In this document: piece after piece, positions 54,194 to 64,000 of the stretch
Position numbering within the stretch: the stretch's first letter is position 1
Layout of the letters: each line of letters begins with the position of its first letter
DNA from: Phormidesmis sp963710175
GTDB taxonomy: Bacteria; Cyanobacteriota; Cyanobacteriia; Phormidesmidales; Phormidesmidaceae
NCBI GenBank assembly: GCA_963710175.1
Contig: CAVPZC010000003.1
Location: forward strand, 372,001 to 436,000
Length of the DNA stretch: 64,000 bases
Direction of reading: 5' to 3'
The notes under the pieces: model-generated
The model's input: the letters and a program-made list of their open reading frames with translations, nothing else
What the model was told of the DNA's origin: nothing
Databases searched by the model: none
Translations under genes and position numbers: made by a program

Positions 54194-54481
54194 ATGATTG
54201 AATTTGAATGGGATGCTCAAAAAGACCAATCAAATCAAGATAAGCATGGCGTTTCTTTCGACGAAGCCCGTTCAGTATTTTTCGACGATAATGCCACCCA
54301 ATTTTTTGACGATGAGCATTCTGGCCGCGAAGATCGATTCATTCTGCTCGGAATGAGCACTCGGCTAAGAATATTGATTGTGTGCCACTGCGAACGAGAT
54401 CTTGGTAACGTTATCAGAATCATCTCTGCACGGAAGGCTACGAAATCTGAACGCAAACATTACGCTAGGAGAGACCGATGA
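54194..54481 (+). CDS. brnT: BrnT family toxin
   Basis: 95-residue RelE-fold ribonuclease toxin. Seen: 'FEWDAQKDQSNQDKHGVSFDEA' (the typical 'NxxKHGVSFEEA' start) and 'VIRIISARKATKSERKHY' at the end, the BrnT signature with catalytic Arg residues. Overlaps the antitoxin start by 4 nt (ATGA), so translationally coupled. Type II toxin-antitoxin assignment is strong. Confidence 0.93.
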   Translation: MIEFEWDAQKDQSNQDKHGVSFDEARSVFFDDNATQFFDDEHSGREDRFILLGMSTRLRILIVCHCERDLGNVIRIISARKATKSERKHYARRDR

Positions 54482-54702
54482 AAGCCGAATATGATTTCTC
54501 GACTATGAAGAGTCGCAAGAACCCCTATGCCGCAAAACTGAAAAAGCAAGTCACCATTCGGATGAGTGGGGATGTAGTTGAATATTTCAAAAGTATGGCA
54601 GAGGAATCTGGCATTCCCTATCAGAGCTTGATTAATCTCTACCTACGCGATTGCGTTTCAAGCCGTAGAAAGGTAGATATTCGGTGGGCAAGCCAGGAGT
54701 AA
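54478..54702 (+). CDS. brnA: BrnA family antitoxin
   Basis: 74 residues: N-terminal toxin-binding part and C-terminal ribbon-helix-helix 'KKQVTIRMSGDVVEYFKSMAEESGIPYQSLINLYL'. BrnA antitoxins repress their own operon through this domain. Order toxin-antitoxin is normal for brnTA. It sits between the two 235-bp repeats, so its gain may be related to that duplication. Confidence 0.9.
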   Translation: MKAEYDFSTMKSRKNPYAAKLKKQVTIRMSGDVVEYFKSMAEESGIPYQSLINLYLRDCVSSRRKVDIRWASQE

Positions 54703-54742
54703 ATTGTCCAACGCACTATGAGTGAACAGTCAATATCTGAGA

Positions 54743-55270
54743 TCACTTCGAAGCCGCTTTAGTCCGGGGTGCTAGGATTTCTCGCGCACGCGCTGCAACT
54801 TCCGTCTTAGGAAACTGGTTGATAAGACTCCTTAGAGCTGTTGCTGCTGCCTCTTTTTGTCCGTTCCGAACGTATTCTCGCGCTTGAGCGAACATCAATT
54901 GGCCTGCTCGTTCGTCTTCTCTCTCAATGGGTAGTGATTTCTCTGACGCATGTATAGTTGACTTTGATACCGGCTGTGGCATCGAACCACCAAAGAGCTT
55001 TGCCTTGTGAGAATCGAACTCCTGTTGTGTAATTAGTCCCTGTTTTAGTAGTTTACCTAAACGTTCGATATCAGCGACAGTAGGTTGGTCTTTTGTAGTA
55101 GGCAGGGCAGAGCTAGAGCCCAAAGGATTAATCGTGTTTGAGCTGAATTCATTTTTGACGTTACGAAAGCAGTCTTCAATCGCTTCTTTCACAGTCTTCT
55201 TTTGAATTAGATAGAACGCAATTGGTATCAACCAGAAGACATACGTGAAAAAGAGAAGGAGAAGTATCAC
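54743..55270 (-). CDS. SHOCT-domain membrane-anchored protein
   Basis: 175 residues with a GTG start at 55270. One N-terminal transmembrane helix ('ILLLLFFTYVFWLIPIAFYL'), a Ser/Thr linker, a SHOCT motif 'IERLGKLLKQGLITQQEFDSHKAKL' (about 70-94), and a C-terminal helical part 'AREYVRNGQKEAAATALRSL' resembling a single TPR. SHOCT segments occur in many unrelated proteins and do not reveal function. It lies 6 nt after the next hypothetical gene, in the same unit. Confidence 0.75.
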   Translation of the reverse strand: MILLLLFFTYVFWLIPIAFYLIQKKTVKEAIEDCFRNVKNEFSSNTINPLGSSSALPTTKDQPTVADIERLGKLLKQGLITQQEFDSHKAKLFGGSMPQPVSKSTIHASEKSLPIEREDERAGQLMFAQAREYVRNGQKEAAATALRSLINQFPKTEVAARAREILAPRTKAASK

Positions 55271-55276
55271 CCAAAA

Positions 55277-55564
55277 CTATAGGGAAAGGCGATATTTTAC
55301 GTTGGCGACAATTAGGAAACCGTCGCTGGTTGGCTGAGCAGAAACTTCTGTGGTATCCCTGCGGTTAATCGAACCAAAACTTGTCTCGATGCCCAAAGCA
55401 ACAAAGCAGGCACCTTTCCGTTTAACGGATTCTGATCTTTGCTTAAACTGTAGTTCAAGAGCGTCAAGCAACTGAGAAGATGTCGCAGTCGTAAAAATAC
55501 GCTCGTTAACTTGGAATTTCGTTGTCACAGCCTTGACGATACTTTCATCGACTTCAAATTTCAT
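55277..55564 (-). CDS. Hypothetical protein (95 aa)
   Basis: Starts MKFEVDESIVKAVTTKFQVN; the longer frame adds only MRGSS. Soluble, beta-rich towards the end ('FLIVANVKYRLSL') with a helix 'LLDALELQFKQRSESVKRKG'. Lies between the MFS gene (26 nt upstream) and the SHOCT gene (6 nt downstream) on the same strand. Not recognised. Confidence 0.6.
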   Translation of the reverse strand: MKFEVDESIVKAVTTKFQVNERIFTTATSSQLLDALELQFKQRSESVKRKGACFVALGIETSFGSINRRDTTEVSAQPTSDGFLIVANVKYRLSL

Positions 55565-55590
55565 CGACGACCCCCTCAATAGAGATATAG

Positions 55591-56991
55591 TCAGCTCGAA
55601 GTTTCTGCTGCTTTTGTTTCAGAAGCAACTCCGTCAGTCTGGTTAACGAATAGGGCAAGAACCGCGCCGACGGCCATAAAGCCACCGCCAAGGACGACGA
55701 CTGAGAGGCGATCGCCCCTCAAAAACGCCCCCATAAACCAGCCCAATCCCAGCGAAGCGACAATCTCAGGCAGCACCACAAAGCAGTTAAAAATGCCCAT
55801 ATATAAACAGTTTTGGTCGGGCGGCAACACCTTCACCAGCATGGCATAGGGCAGCGACAGCATACTGGCAAAAGCGATGCCTAGCCCCACCATAGGCAGC
55901 AGTAACCAGTACTGACTGTGAACATAGTGAAGTGAGACTAAGCTGAGGGCTCCGCAGAGCAAGCAGAGACCGTGAGTCACCGGTGAGGAGAAGCGGCGAG
56001 CAAGAGCGGGCAGGGCGAAGGAAAAGCCGCAGCAGACCAGGTTGTACAGAGCCATGCAAAGTCCGGCCCATTCGATACCAGCGGCGTAGAGCGTCGTATC
56101 TTGCTCGATGGCGTGGAAAATGTTGTGGGCGATCGCGGGCGGAAAGTACAAAAATACGCAAAACATCCCCAGCCAGCTAAAGCACTGTACCCAGGCCAGC
56201 TGACGCATCAGCGGCGGCATGGTGCGTATGGCCTGCCAGATGTCGGCGACAAGACTACCTTCCTCTAGCGTTTCTACTTCATCCGGCGGGAAAAACGGCT
56301 TGGATGCAGCGACCACCGTCCACAAAACCGCTCCCAAAAAGGCGGCAGCGCCGATATAAAAAGAAATTTTCACCGACTGCGGGATCACCTCACCTAGCTG
56401 AGGCGGCACAAACCGAGCCACCACCCAGGGCAACGCCGAGGCAAACACCGCGCCCAGTCCAGTGGCTACCCCCTGCATCGAAAATGCCTGCGTACGCTGA
56501 TGCTTGGGCACCAGATCTGAGACAAACGAGCGGAAGGGCGTCATGCTGATGTTGGCAGAAGCATCAAGCAGCCATAGCGCTCCCGCCGCAATCCAAAGAG
56601 AAGGGGCATTTGGCATAATCAGCAGAGCCAGGGAGCTGAGCAGGGCTCCTATTAAGAAATAGGGGCGGCGACGACCGAGGGTGGAACGAGTGCGATCGCT
56701 CAAATACCCCACCACTGGCTGAATCACCAACCCCGACATCGGCGCAGCCAACCACAGCACCGGAATCTGCTCAGCATTCGCCCCCAGCGACTCAAAAATG
56801 GCGCTGGTGTTAGCCATTTGCAGACCCCAGCCCACCTGAATGCCAAAAAAGGCAAAGCTAATATTCCATAGCTGCCAAAATCTTAGATTTACTTTAATTG
56901 GAGCGATCTCGGTCGCATTTTCAGCCTGTTCTGTCTCGTCTGCACTATCCCCTGAAAAGTCGGAGAGCACATCAAGCTGCCCGTCTACCAT
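55591..56991 (-). CDS. MFS transporter, SLC45/sugar-symporter-like
   Basis: 466 residues, 12 predicted membrane spans. The pattern 'FWQLWNISFAFFGIQVGWGLQMANTS' and 'VGYLSDRTRSTLGRRRPYF' is that of the SLC45/sucrose-proton symporter group; sugar import is a family-based guess. Soluble acidic N-terminus (1-33). A decayed copy of its 5' end lies at 53868-54026. Downstream on the same strand are a small hypothetical and the SHOCT gene. Confidence 0.87.
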   Translation of the reverse strand: MVDGQLDVLSDFSGDSADETEQAENATEIAPIKVNLRFWQLWNISFAFFGIQVGWGLQMANTSAIFESLGANAEQIPVLWLAAPMSGLVIQPVVGYLSDRTRSTLGRRRPYFLIGALLSSLALLIMPNAPSLWIAAGALWLLDASANISMTPFRSFVSDLVPKHQRTQAFSMQGVATGLGAVFASALPWVVARFVPPQLGEVIPQSVKISFYIGAAAFLGAVLWTVVAASKPFFPPDEVETLEEGSLVADIWQAIRTMPPLMRQLAWVQCFSWLGMFCVFLYFPPAIAHNIFHAIEQDTTLYAAGIEWAGLCMALYNLVCCGFSFALPALARRFSSPVTHGLCLLCGALSLVSLHYVHSQYWLLLPMVGLGIAFASMLSLPYAMLVKVLPPDQNCLYMGIFNCFVVLPEIVASLGLGWFMGAFLRGDRLSVVVLGGGFMAVGAVLALFVNQTDGVASETKAAETSS

Positions 56992-57067
56992 CGTTGAACC
57001 AAATGTCTACCAAGTACTATCACCCTAACTCAACTACAGTCAGCCCTACCAATTGATGGCTAGCAAG
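56833..57067 (-). repeat. 235-bp direct repeat, right copy
   Basis: Partner of 53868-54102. Contains the live MFS start codon (56991) and 76 nt of leader. Similarity ends at CAAG 57064-57067; beyond it the sequences are unrelated. Confidence 0.88.
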
Positions 57068-57386
57068 CGTGACTAGCAACTCAGCTTTTCCAGCTTCAAG
57101 TTGATACTTGCCAGCAGCTGATTTTGAGGCACAGCTAACAATGCTGCTAGCAAAATTTAGTATCGCAACCGCTCTTGGATGCGATCGCCCGTATTGAGCT
57201 TCAGTAGTACGGCAGATGTTCTACCCTCGGTTGCCAGCCCGATGATCTTCCCTTTATCTAGCCTGAAGTGCTGACTTTACTGAGGCAGCGCTGCGACATA
57301 AAGAACCAGAATGGATGGCTTCTATTAGAGCGATCGCCGATTCCCAGGCGCTATCCAGTTCAGCGGTATCAGCTGAGTTGAACTTG

Positions 57387-57518
57387 GACATTCGGGTCGC
57401 TCACTATCCACTCAATACCTCGTAAGTACAATCCCATTGAAGATCGACTGTTTCCACATCTCACACGGGCGATGCACGGTGTCACCTTCGATAGCGTTGA
57501 GACAGTCAAAGCTCATCC
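57387..57518 (+). pseudogene. ISAzo13-type transposase remnant
   Basis: Short decayed fragment of a DDE transposase. It reads 'DIRVAHYPLNTS', then after a one-base insertion near 57423 'KYNPIEDRLFPHLTRA' and 'MHGVTFDSVETVKAH', matching the conserved 'HYPP..SKYNPIEHRLF..(L/V)TRA' block of the ISAzo13 (Rhodopirellula-type DDE) family. The 5' and 3' parts are missing. Copy 2 of the MITE is inserted immediately downstream (57525). 57070-57386 shows no gene I can support. Confidence 0.8.
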
Positions 57519-57524
57519 TAATAA

Positions 57525-57741
57525 ACCTGAGTTCGGGATAAGGTGTTTCATGGTCAACCGCTCAAATCTCTCCTATCAAAGCCGGTCTGGGTTCCCCTTA
57601 CCAAGGGGAACCGTAAGGGAGGGGTTCTGGCGACATGCTTTGTGCTCAGCCGGAACCCCTCTGCCTGCGGCATCTCCCCTTGGTAAGGGGAGAAAAGATC
57701 TCCGATGGCACATTCTAGCTATTCTTATCCCGAACTGACGT
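57525..57741. mobile_element. 217-bp MITE, copy 2
   Basis: 215 of 217 bases identical to copy 1 (15514-15730), in the same orientation. Perfect 6-bp target duplication TAATAA at 57519-57524 and 57742-57747. Termini and internal inverted repeats as for copy 1. The near identity shows recent transposition. The stretch 57748-57980 that follows holds no recognisable gene. Confidence 0.9.
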
Positions 57742-57988
57742 TAATAAATATGCTCCCTGCCTAACTCGACTGCTTCGAGCTACGCCTCGGTCGCTTCGAC
57801 CGGTACCCAAGCATCGCCTTGCTTAGCCTGCTCTTGGTAAAACATGCATCACATAACAAACTCGTAAGTACGAAGCACTTTCATAAACGCGCCTCAACTG
57901 ACAGGGCCATACTCCCTCACGTTCAAAGGCAATAGCCCAAAACCAAGCAGCGCCGTCAACTCACAAAATATTAAATTCGTTAACCGGC

Positions 57989-58017
57989 TTGCAATATTCC
58001 GTTACATTGTGTTACAT
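57989..58017 (+). promoter_or_regulatory. psbA promoter
   Basis: -35 TTGCAA (57989-57994), 17-nt spacer, -10 TTACAT (58012-58017), with a direct repeat GTTACATTGTGTTACATT across the spacer/-10. This would give a leader of about 75 nt before the psbA start, typical of cyanobacterial psbA genes. Confidence 0.5.
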
Positions 58018-58100
58018 TAAATATATACCGATGAATAAGTCATTCGCTTGAGTGCCCGGTTCGTCATATACATATTCACTTTCACCCCCGCAATCATTCA

Positions 58101-59192
58101 ATGGTTTCTACAACTACTACTCTTCAAAGAAGCGAAAACGCTTCGCTGTGGGAGCAGTTCTGTCAGTGGGTCACAAGCACCGAAAACCGCCTCTATGTAG
58201 GCTGGTTCGGCGTTCTGATGATTCCGACTCTACTCGCTGCTACTGCCTGCTTCGTCATCGCCTTCATCGCTGCTCCTCCCGTCGATATCGACGGTATTCG
58301 CGAGCCCGTCGCTGGCTCTCTGATGTACGGCAACAACATCATCTCTGGTGCTGTGGTTCCGTCCTCTAACGCTATCGGCCTTCACTTCTACCCCATCTGG
58401 GAAGCTGCTTCACTCGATGAGTGGCTTTACAACGGCGGTCCTTACCAGCTAGTGATTTTCCACTTCCTCATCGGCGTCTTCTGCTACATGGGCCGTGAGT
58501 GGGAGCTATCCTACCGCCTCGGTATGCGCCCCTGGATCTGTGTTGCTTACTCTGCACCCGTTGCAGCGGCATCCGCAGTCTTCCTTATCTACCCCCTCGG
58601 TCAAGGTTCATTCTCTGACGGTATGCCTCTGGGTATCTCTGGTACGTTCAACTTCATGTTGGTCTTCCAGGCAGAGCACAACATCCTGATGCACCCCTTC
58701 CATATGCTGGGAGTAGCCGGTGTCTTCGGTGGCGCACTCTTTAGCGCGATGCACGGTTCACTGGTGACCTCTTCACTTGTGAGAGAGACGACTGAGATTG
58801 AGAGTCAGAACTACGGCTACAAGTTTGGTCAAGAGGAAGAGACTTACAACATCGTTGCAGCGCACGGCTACTTCGGTCGATTGATCTTCCAATATGCATC
58901 GTTCAACAACAGCCGCAGCTTGCACTTCCTACTCGGCGCATGGCCAGTAGTGGGCATCTGGTTCACGGCATTGGGCATCAGCACGATGGCATTCAACCTG
59001 AACGGCTTCAACTTCAACCAGTCGATCATCGATTCACAGGGCCGCGTGATTGGTTCTTGGGCAGACGTATTGAACCGCGCCAACCTGGGTATGGAAGTAA
59101 TGCACGAGCGCAATGCTCACAACTTCCCCCTAGACTTGGCTGCTGGTGAAGCTGCACCTGTAGCGCTCACCGCGCCTGCTATCAATGCGTAG
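58101..59192 (+). CDS. psbA: Photosystem II D1 protein, Glu130 (high-light) type
   Basis: Reaction-centre subunit that binds P680, pheophytin, QB and the Mn4CaO5 cluster in the thylakoid. 363 residues, three more than usual, all at the N-terminus (MVSTTTTLQRSENASLW). After correcting for this offset the residue in 'YMGREWELSYRL' is Glu130, the high-light D1 form rather than the Gln130 form. The C-terminus 'MHERNAHNFPLDLA' keeps the Mn ligands and the CtpA cleavage site after Ala344, leaving a 16-residue extension. It has its own promoter and terminator. Confidence 0.98.
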   Translation: MVSTTTTLQRSENASLWEQFCQWVTSTENRLYVGWFGVLMIPTLLAATACFVIAFIAAPPVDIDGIREPVAGSLMYGNNIISGAVVPSSNAIGLHFYPIWEAASLDEWLYNGGPYQLVIFHFLIGVFCYMGREWELSYRLGMRPWICVAYSAPVAAASAVFLIYPLGQGSFSDGMPLGISGTFNFMLVFQAEHNILMHPFHMLGVAGVFGGALFSAMHGSLVTSSLVRETTEIESQNYGYKFGQEEETYNIVAAHGYFGRLIFQYASFNNSRSLHFLLGAWPVVGIWFTALGISTMAFNLNGFNFNQSIIDSQGRVIGSWADVLNRANLGMEVMHERNAHNFPLDLAAGEAAPVALTAPAINA

Positions 59193-59233
59193 TCTTCGAA
59201 CGGCATGACGACCTGACAATTGAATAGTGCGAG

Positions 59234-59265
59234 AAGCCCTCTGTACGCTGTACAGAGGGCTTTTT
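59234..59265 (+). terminator. psbA Rho-independent terminator
   Basis: 13-bp perfect stem AAGCCCTCTGTAC / GTACAGAGGGCTT (59234-59246, 59250-59262), loop GCT, followed by TTT. Confidence 0.92.
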
Positions 59266-59447
59266 GCTTGTTTTATGGAGAGGGGCGATCGCCTCCCCCT
59301 CCCAAATGCTGACAGTATGCCATTTAAGTATCTGTGGTGTTTGGCTCAACCATTTTGACGGACTTTCGGTAAAGTAATTGGATTCAGCTTGGCTATCTGA
59401 CGTGAGCTATTGGCCAGGCGCTATGTGAGTGAGCGGAGCTTTAAAGT

Positions 59448-61349
<1,902 letters not shown>

Positions 61350-61543
61350 TGACAGAGCGGTGGCAGAAAGATATGTATCCCAAAATACAAATTTTCTCAG
61401 CTTTGTATCAGGGAATACTAATATTTCTCATCAAATTCTGACATTTCTCTCAGAAACGGTTCAGGTGAGCTTCAGGCGCTTCAGTCATCCTAATTAAGTA
61501 ACGAATCAAAAGAAAACTCGTTATTTTTTAGGAGACACCCATT

Positions 61544-61708
61544 ATGAAACGCCTCATCCTTTCTACTTCACTGGTGATGTTGGTCGCTGCGGCCTTCGCC
61601 CCAATTGCCTCTGCTACTGGCCAAGCCTCGACCACTCAAGGCCTGCCTGAGGGCGCTAGTCTGACTGACCTAATCCGTTACAATCGCGACGTGCGCAGTA
61701 AATCATAG
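61544..61708 (+). CDS. Small secreted protein (54 aa)
   Basis: Starts MKRLILSTSLVMLVAAAFAP after RBS AGGAGA 8 nt upstream; a classic Sec signal with probable cleavage after 'ASA' (about residue 24). The mature peptide is about 30 residues, 'SLTDLIRYNRDVRSKS' at its end. It is followed by a very strong terminator (61764-61815), supporting a monocistronic mRNA. Function unknown; no cysteine, so not a disulfide-stabilised bacteriocin. Confidence 0.75.
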   Translation: MKRLILSTSLVMLVAAAFAPIASATGQASTTQGLPEGASLTDLIRYNRDVRSKS

Positions 61709-61763
61709 CAGCAGTCGGTCTAATGCTTGCCCCGCCGTTCGATTAAATTCAGGTGCATCGCTA

Positions 61764-61815
61764 AAATGCTCGGCGGCCAAGATGGAAACTTCTTGGCCGC
61801 CGAGCATTTGTTTTG
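61764..61815 (+). terminator. Strong terminator after the small secreted protein gene
   Basis: Perfect 19-bp stem (61764-61782 with 61791-61809), 8-nt loop, then GTTTTG. Because the stem carries A-runs on its 5' side it may work in both directions. Confidence 0.85.
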
Positions 61816-62003
61816 TATAGCAAAGTAAGGATGCATTCTTACTTTGCGAGTCGAGTTGCCTGCTGTCAGATAACGGTTTCAGCCGATAAAAGTGTCCTAA
61901 GCAACTCGACAGGCGCTATAGCGCACCTGCCTGGCTCAAAAGTGCAAAGGCCACAGTATTGTTTTTATAGTTTCCTTACTGCGGCCCTGCCGCTTTCCAC
62001 CGC

Positions 62004-62660
62004 ATGATCGATCTTTACTACTGGACAACGCCTAACGGCCACAAAATTACTATTTTTCTCGAAGAGGTCGATCTGAGCTACACCATCCATCCAATCAACA
62101 TCAGCAAAGGCGATCAGTTCGACCCCGAGTTTCTCAAAATCTCGCCGAACAATAGGATCCCAGCGATTGTAGATACTGAGCCCCCAACAGGGGATAGCCC
62201 GATCAGCGTATTTGAATCGGGGGCAATTTTGCAGTATTTAGCTGAGAAGACAGGCCAGTTTTTGCCTACGGAACTGCGCGATCGCACAGAAGTGCTGCAA
62301 TGGCTCAACTGGCAGATGGGCGGATTGGGACCAATGCTGGGGCAAAACCATCACTTTGCCATCTACGCGCCCGAGAAAATTCCTTACGCCATTGACCGCT
62401 ATGTCAAGGAGACGGCCCGGCTATACGGGGTGCTGAACAAGCAGCTGAGCGAGCCTCTAGGAGAGGGGCTTCGCCAACGCGAATTCGTAGCGGGCAAGTA
62501 CTCTATCGCTGATATGGCTTGCTACCCGTGGATTACTGGCTATGAGCGCCAGGGCCAGGATCTCAACGATTTTCCTAATCTCAAGCGCTGGTTTGAAACG
62601 GTTCAGGCTCGGCCAGCGGTGCAGGCTGCCTACAAAGCCGCTGAAGCAATCAATCCATAG
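62004..62660 (+). CDS. Glutathione S-transferase, Nu class (YfcG-like disulfide reductase)
   Basis: 218 residues. 'MIDLYYWTTPNGHKITIFLEE' with Thr-Pro-Asn in place of a Cys/Ser active site is characteristic of Nu-class enzymes such as E. coli YfcG, which act as glutathione-dependent disulfide-bond reductases. Also 'SPNNRIPAIVD', 'VFESGAILQYLAEKTG', 'WQMGGLGPMLGQNHHF' and 'YSIADMACYPWI'. Start ATG 62004. Converges with the small gene at 62699. Confidence 0.93.
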   Translation: MIDLYYWTTPNGHKITIFLEEVDLSYTIHPINISKGDQFDPEFLKISPNNRIPAIVDTEPPTGDSPISVFESGAILQYLAEKTGQFLPTELRDRTEVLQWLNWQMGGLGPMLGQNHHFAIYAPEKIPYAIDRYVKETARLYGVLNKQLSEPLGEGLRQREFVAGKYSIADMACYPWITGYERQGQDLNDFPNLKRWFETVQARPAVQAAYKAAEAINP

Positions 62661-62698
62661 CTGAAAAAGCCCTGCTGAAAAGCCCCGCTAATGAACCC

Positions 62699-62896
62699 CT
62701 ACTGAAAAACCTGGCGCGAGACGACCTTCTCGATATCAGCCTGAGTTTGCTGAAGCAGCGACTGGCGAGAATCAGCCAGGCTCTGGCCCGTCAGCAGAGT
62801 AGGAACTAAGTTGCGAGCTTGCAGAGCCATGTGCAGCTGCAAGTGGGCGACGTATTCGCTAAAATCTTCGCGGTTCGAAACAGGCGCTGCTGACAC
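62699..62896 (-). CDS. Hypothetical small protein (65 aa)
   Basis: GTG start at 62896 preceded by GGAGA about 8-9 nt upstream. Helical, soluble, with 'EYVAHLQLHMALQARNLVPTLL' and 'LLQQTQADIEKVVSRQVFQ'. No recognised domain. Lies convergent with the GST gene and divergent from purD. Amino-acid pattern fits a real small cyanobacterial protein, but confirmation by comparison is needed. Confidence 0.55.
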   Translation of the reverse strand: MSAAPVSNREDFSEYVAHLQLHMALQARNLVPTLLTGQSLADSRQSLLQQTQADIEKVVSRQVFQ

Positions 62897-63132
62897 TGCT
62901 TTTTTCTCCAGTATGAGGTTTGTTTGTGAAGCGATTTCAACGCAAATTGTCTTGAGGTGGCTGTACTAAGAAGCTATCATAGTGCTTGATTTACGGTCTA
63001 ATCGGGCGTAAAGAAGCGTTACATACTAGCGAGATGAATTGCCATAGCACAGTGACAAAATCCTGATCAGACAGGTTTGATGCCACAATGGGTTCTGATT
63101 GAGCGCTTGTCTCTGTAGGATTTTCCTCAACT

Positions 63133-64000
63133 ATGAAAGCAATTGTCATCGGGGGAGGCGGGCGTGAACATGCGCTGGCCTGGAAGCTGCTTCAATCGCC
63201 AAAAGTCACAGAAGTGGTCTGCATTCCAGGCAATGGCGGCACTGCTCGGCTGTCGGGCTGTCGCAATGTGGCCATGGCTCCCAATGACCTTGAAGGCATT
63301 GCCCGGTGCGCGCTAGTGAACAATATGAGCGTTGTCATCGTAGGCCCAGAGCAGCCGCTGGCTGATGGCCTAGCCGATGCGCTCAGGCAGCAGCAGATTA
63401 AAGTATTTGGCCCAGGTAAAGACGGGGCGCAGATTGAGTCGAGTAAGGCTTGGGCAAAAGCGCTGATGGCTCAGGCCCATATTCCCACGGCGGGCTCAGC
63501 GGTGTTTACCGATGCGGCACGGGCGATCGCCTATGTCCAGCAGCAGGGCGCGCCCATTGTTGTCAAAGCTGACGGGCTAGCGGCGGGTAAAGGGGTGACT
63601 GTTGCCAAGGAAATTGGCGATGCGATCGCCGCCATCCACGCCGCTTTTGACGGTCAGTTTGGGACAGCAGGCCAGCAGATTGTGATCGAAGAATTTTTAT
63701 CGGGCCAGGAAGTTTCAGTGCTGGCCGTGACCGATGGCCTGACTATCCGGCCACTGCTGCCCGCTCAAGACCATAAGCAAATTGGTGAAGGCGATACGGG
63801 CCCCAATACCGGTGGCATGGGAGCCTACGCGCCAACGCCGATCATGCCCCCCGACTTATTGGCGCGAGTGCAAGCCGAAGTTTTGGAGCCGACGCTGAAG
63901 GCATTGCAGGCCCAAGGCATTGACTATCGCGGTGTGCTCTACGCCGGGCTAATGGTAATGCCCGCTAAGGACGGCAAGGTCACTGAGTTTAAGGTGATTG
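63133..64000 (+). CDS. purD: Phosphoribosylamine--glycine ligase (5' part)
   Basis: GAR synthetase, second step of purine synthesis. 289 residues visible; continues beyond the window. N-terminal 'AIVIGGGGREHALAWKLLQS', 'VVIVGPEQPLADGLADAL', ATP-grasp 'PIVVKADGLAAGKGVTVA', 'EEFLSGQEVSVLAVTDG' and 'DTGPNTGGMGAYAPTP'. Start ATG 63133. The upstream 236 nt shows no clear regulatory element. Confidence 0.96.
   Translation, partial: MKAIVIGGGGREHALAWKLLQSPKVTEVVCIPGNGGTARLSGCRNVAMAPNDLEGIARCALVNNMSVVIVGPEQPLADGLADALRQQQIKVFGPGKDGAQIESSKAWAKALMAQAHIPTAGSAVFTDAARAIAYVQQQGAPIVVKADGLAAGKGVTVAKEIGDAIAAIHAAFDGQFGTAGQQIVIEEFLSGQEVSVLAVTDGLTIRPLLPAQDHKQIGEGDTGPNTGGMGAYAPTPIMPPDLLARVQAEVLEPTLKALQAQGIDYRGVLYAGLMVMPAKDGKVTEFKVI

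Noticed and set aside
59266..59447. Searched for a glmS ribozyme upstream of glmS
   Set aside because: Leader is too short and has no recognisable ribozyme core.
61813..62007. 64-codon plus-strand ORF overlapping the GST start by 4 nt
   Set aside because: TTG start directly in the terminator tail, no RBS; the ATGA overlap is probably coincidental.

Overview
This window is chromosomal DNA from a cyanobacterium. It carries psbA (D1), psbZ, petM, ycf39/hcf244, a SLH-OprB porin, desC, a SigF-type sigma factor and guaB3, and GCGATCGC (HIP1-type) octamers are scattered throughout. Gene content and medium GC fit a freshwater or marine Leptolyngbya/Synechococcus-like lineage rather than a streamlined picocyanobacterium. 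The genus assignment is a guess.

Layout. 1-3.3 kb: truncated porin gene (minus strand), a leader region with an apparent small transcription unit, then ycf39 and petM. 3.3-14.9 kb: metabolic and envelope genes (pdxA, DUF72, msrP, pheS, surE, two-domain ribF, a PhoX-like Tat protein, tenA). 14.9-15.8 kb: a Uma2 pseudogene broken by a stop, a frameshift and a 217-bp MITE. 15.9-28.6 kb: smpB, PGM1-type ATP-grasp ligase, sigF, prfB with its programmed frameshift, DUF3285, ybeY, dgkA, trpG/pabA, pepP and an AMIN-amidase. 28.6-33.9 kb: LOG protein, trxA, the small RNA Yfr1, guaB3, ktrA-anmK. 33.9-44 kb: a signalling block (Ser/Thr kinase, universal stress protein, PP2C phosphatase, ABC1 kinase) and a DHH-CBS-CCA nucleotidyltransferase fusion. 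44-53.2 kb: psbZ-ribH, tRNA-Gly(GCC), proA, desC, methionine-gamma-lyase-like enzyme, hisG, ABC exporter, trpD. 53.2-57.8 kb: an accessory island with Uma2, BrnT/BrnA, a SHOCT gene, an MFS transporter, a decayed second copy of the MFS 5' end, a transposase remnant and a second MITE copy. 57.9-64 kb: psbA, glmS, a small secreted protein, a Nu-class GST and the start of purD.

Most notable observations. (1) Yfr1 lies between guaB3 and trxA, its conserved position, and the porin gene at the window start has a 10-nt complement to the Yfr1 core exactly over its ribosome-binding site, so regulator and predicted target are both visible. (2) Between ycf39 and the porin there is an apparent independent minus-strand unit: extended -10, near-perfect Shine-Dalgarno, a 23-codon ORF and a compound hairpin followed by a T-run. 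I do not recognise it and it may be undescribed. (3) A 235-bp direct repeat (about 80% identical, no gaps) flanks the BrnTA/SHOCT/MFS segment and represents the remnant of a duplicated MFS gene. (4) Two almost identical 217-bp MITEs, each with a perfect 6-bp target duplication, have inserted into a pseudogene and beside a transposase relic. No CRISPR array, prophage or complete insertion sequence was seen.
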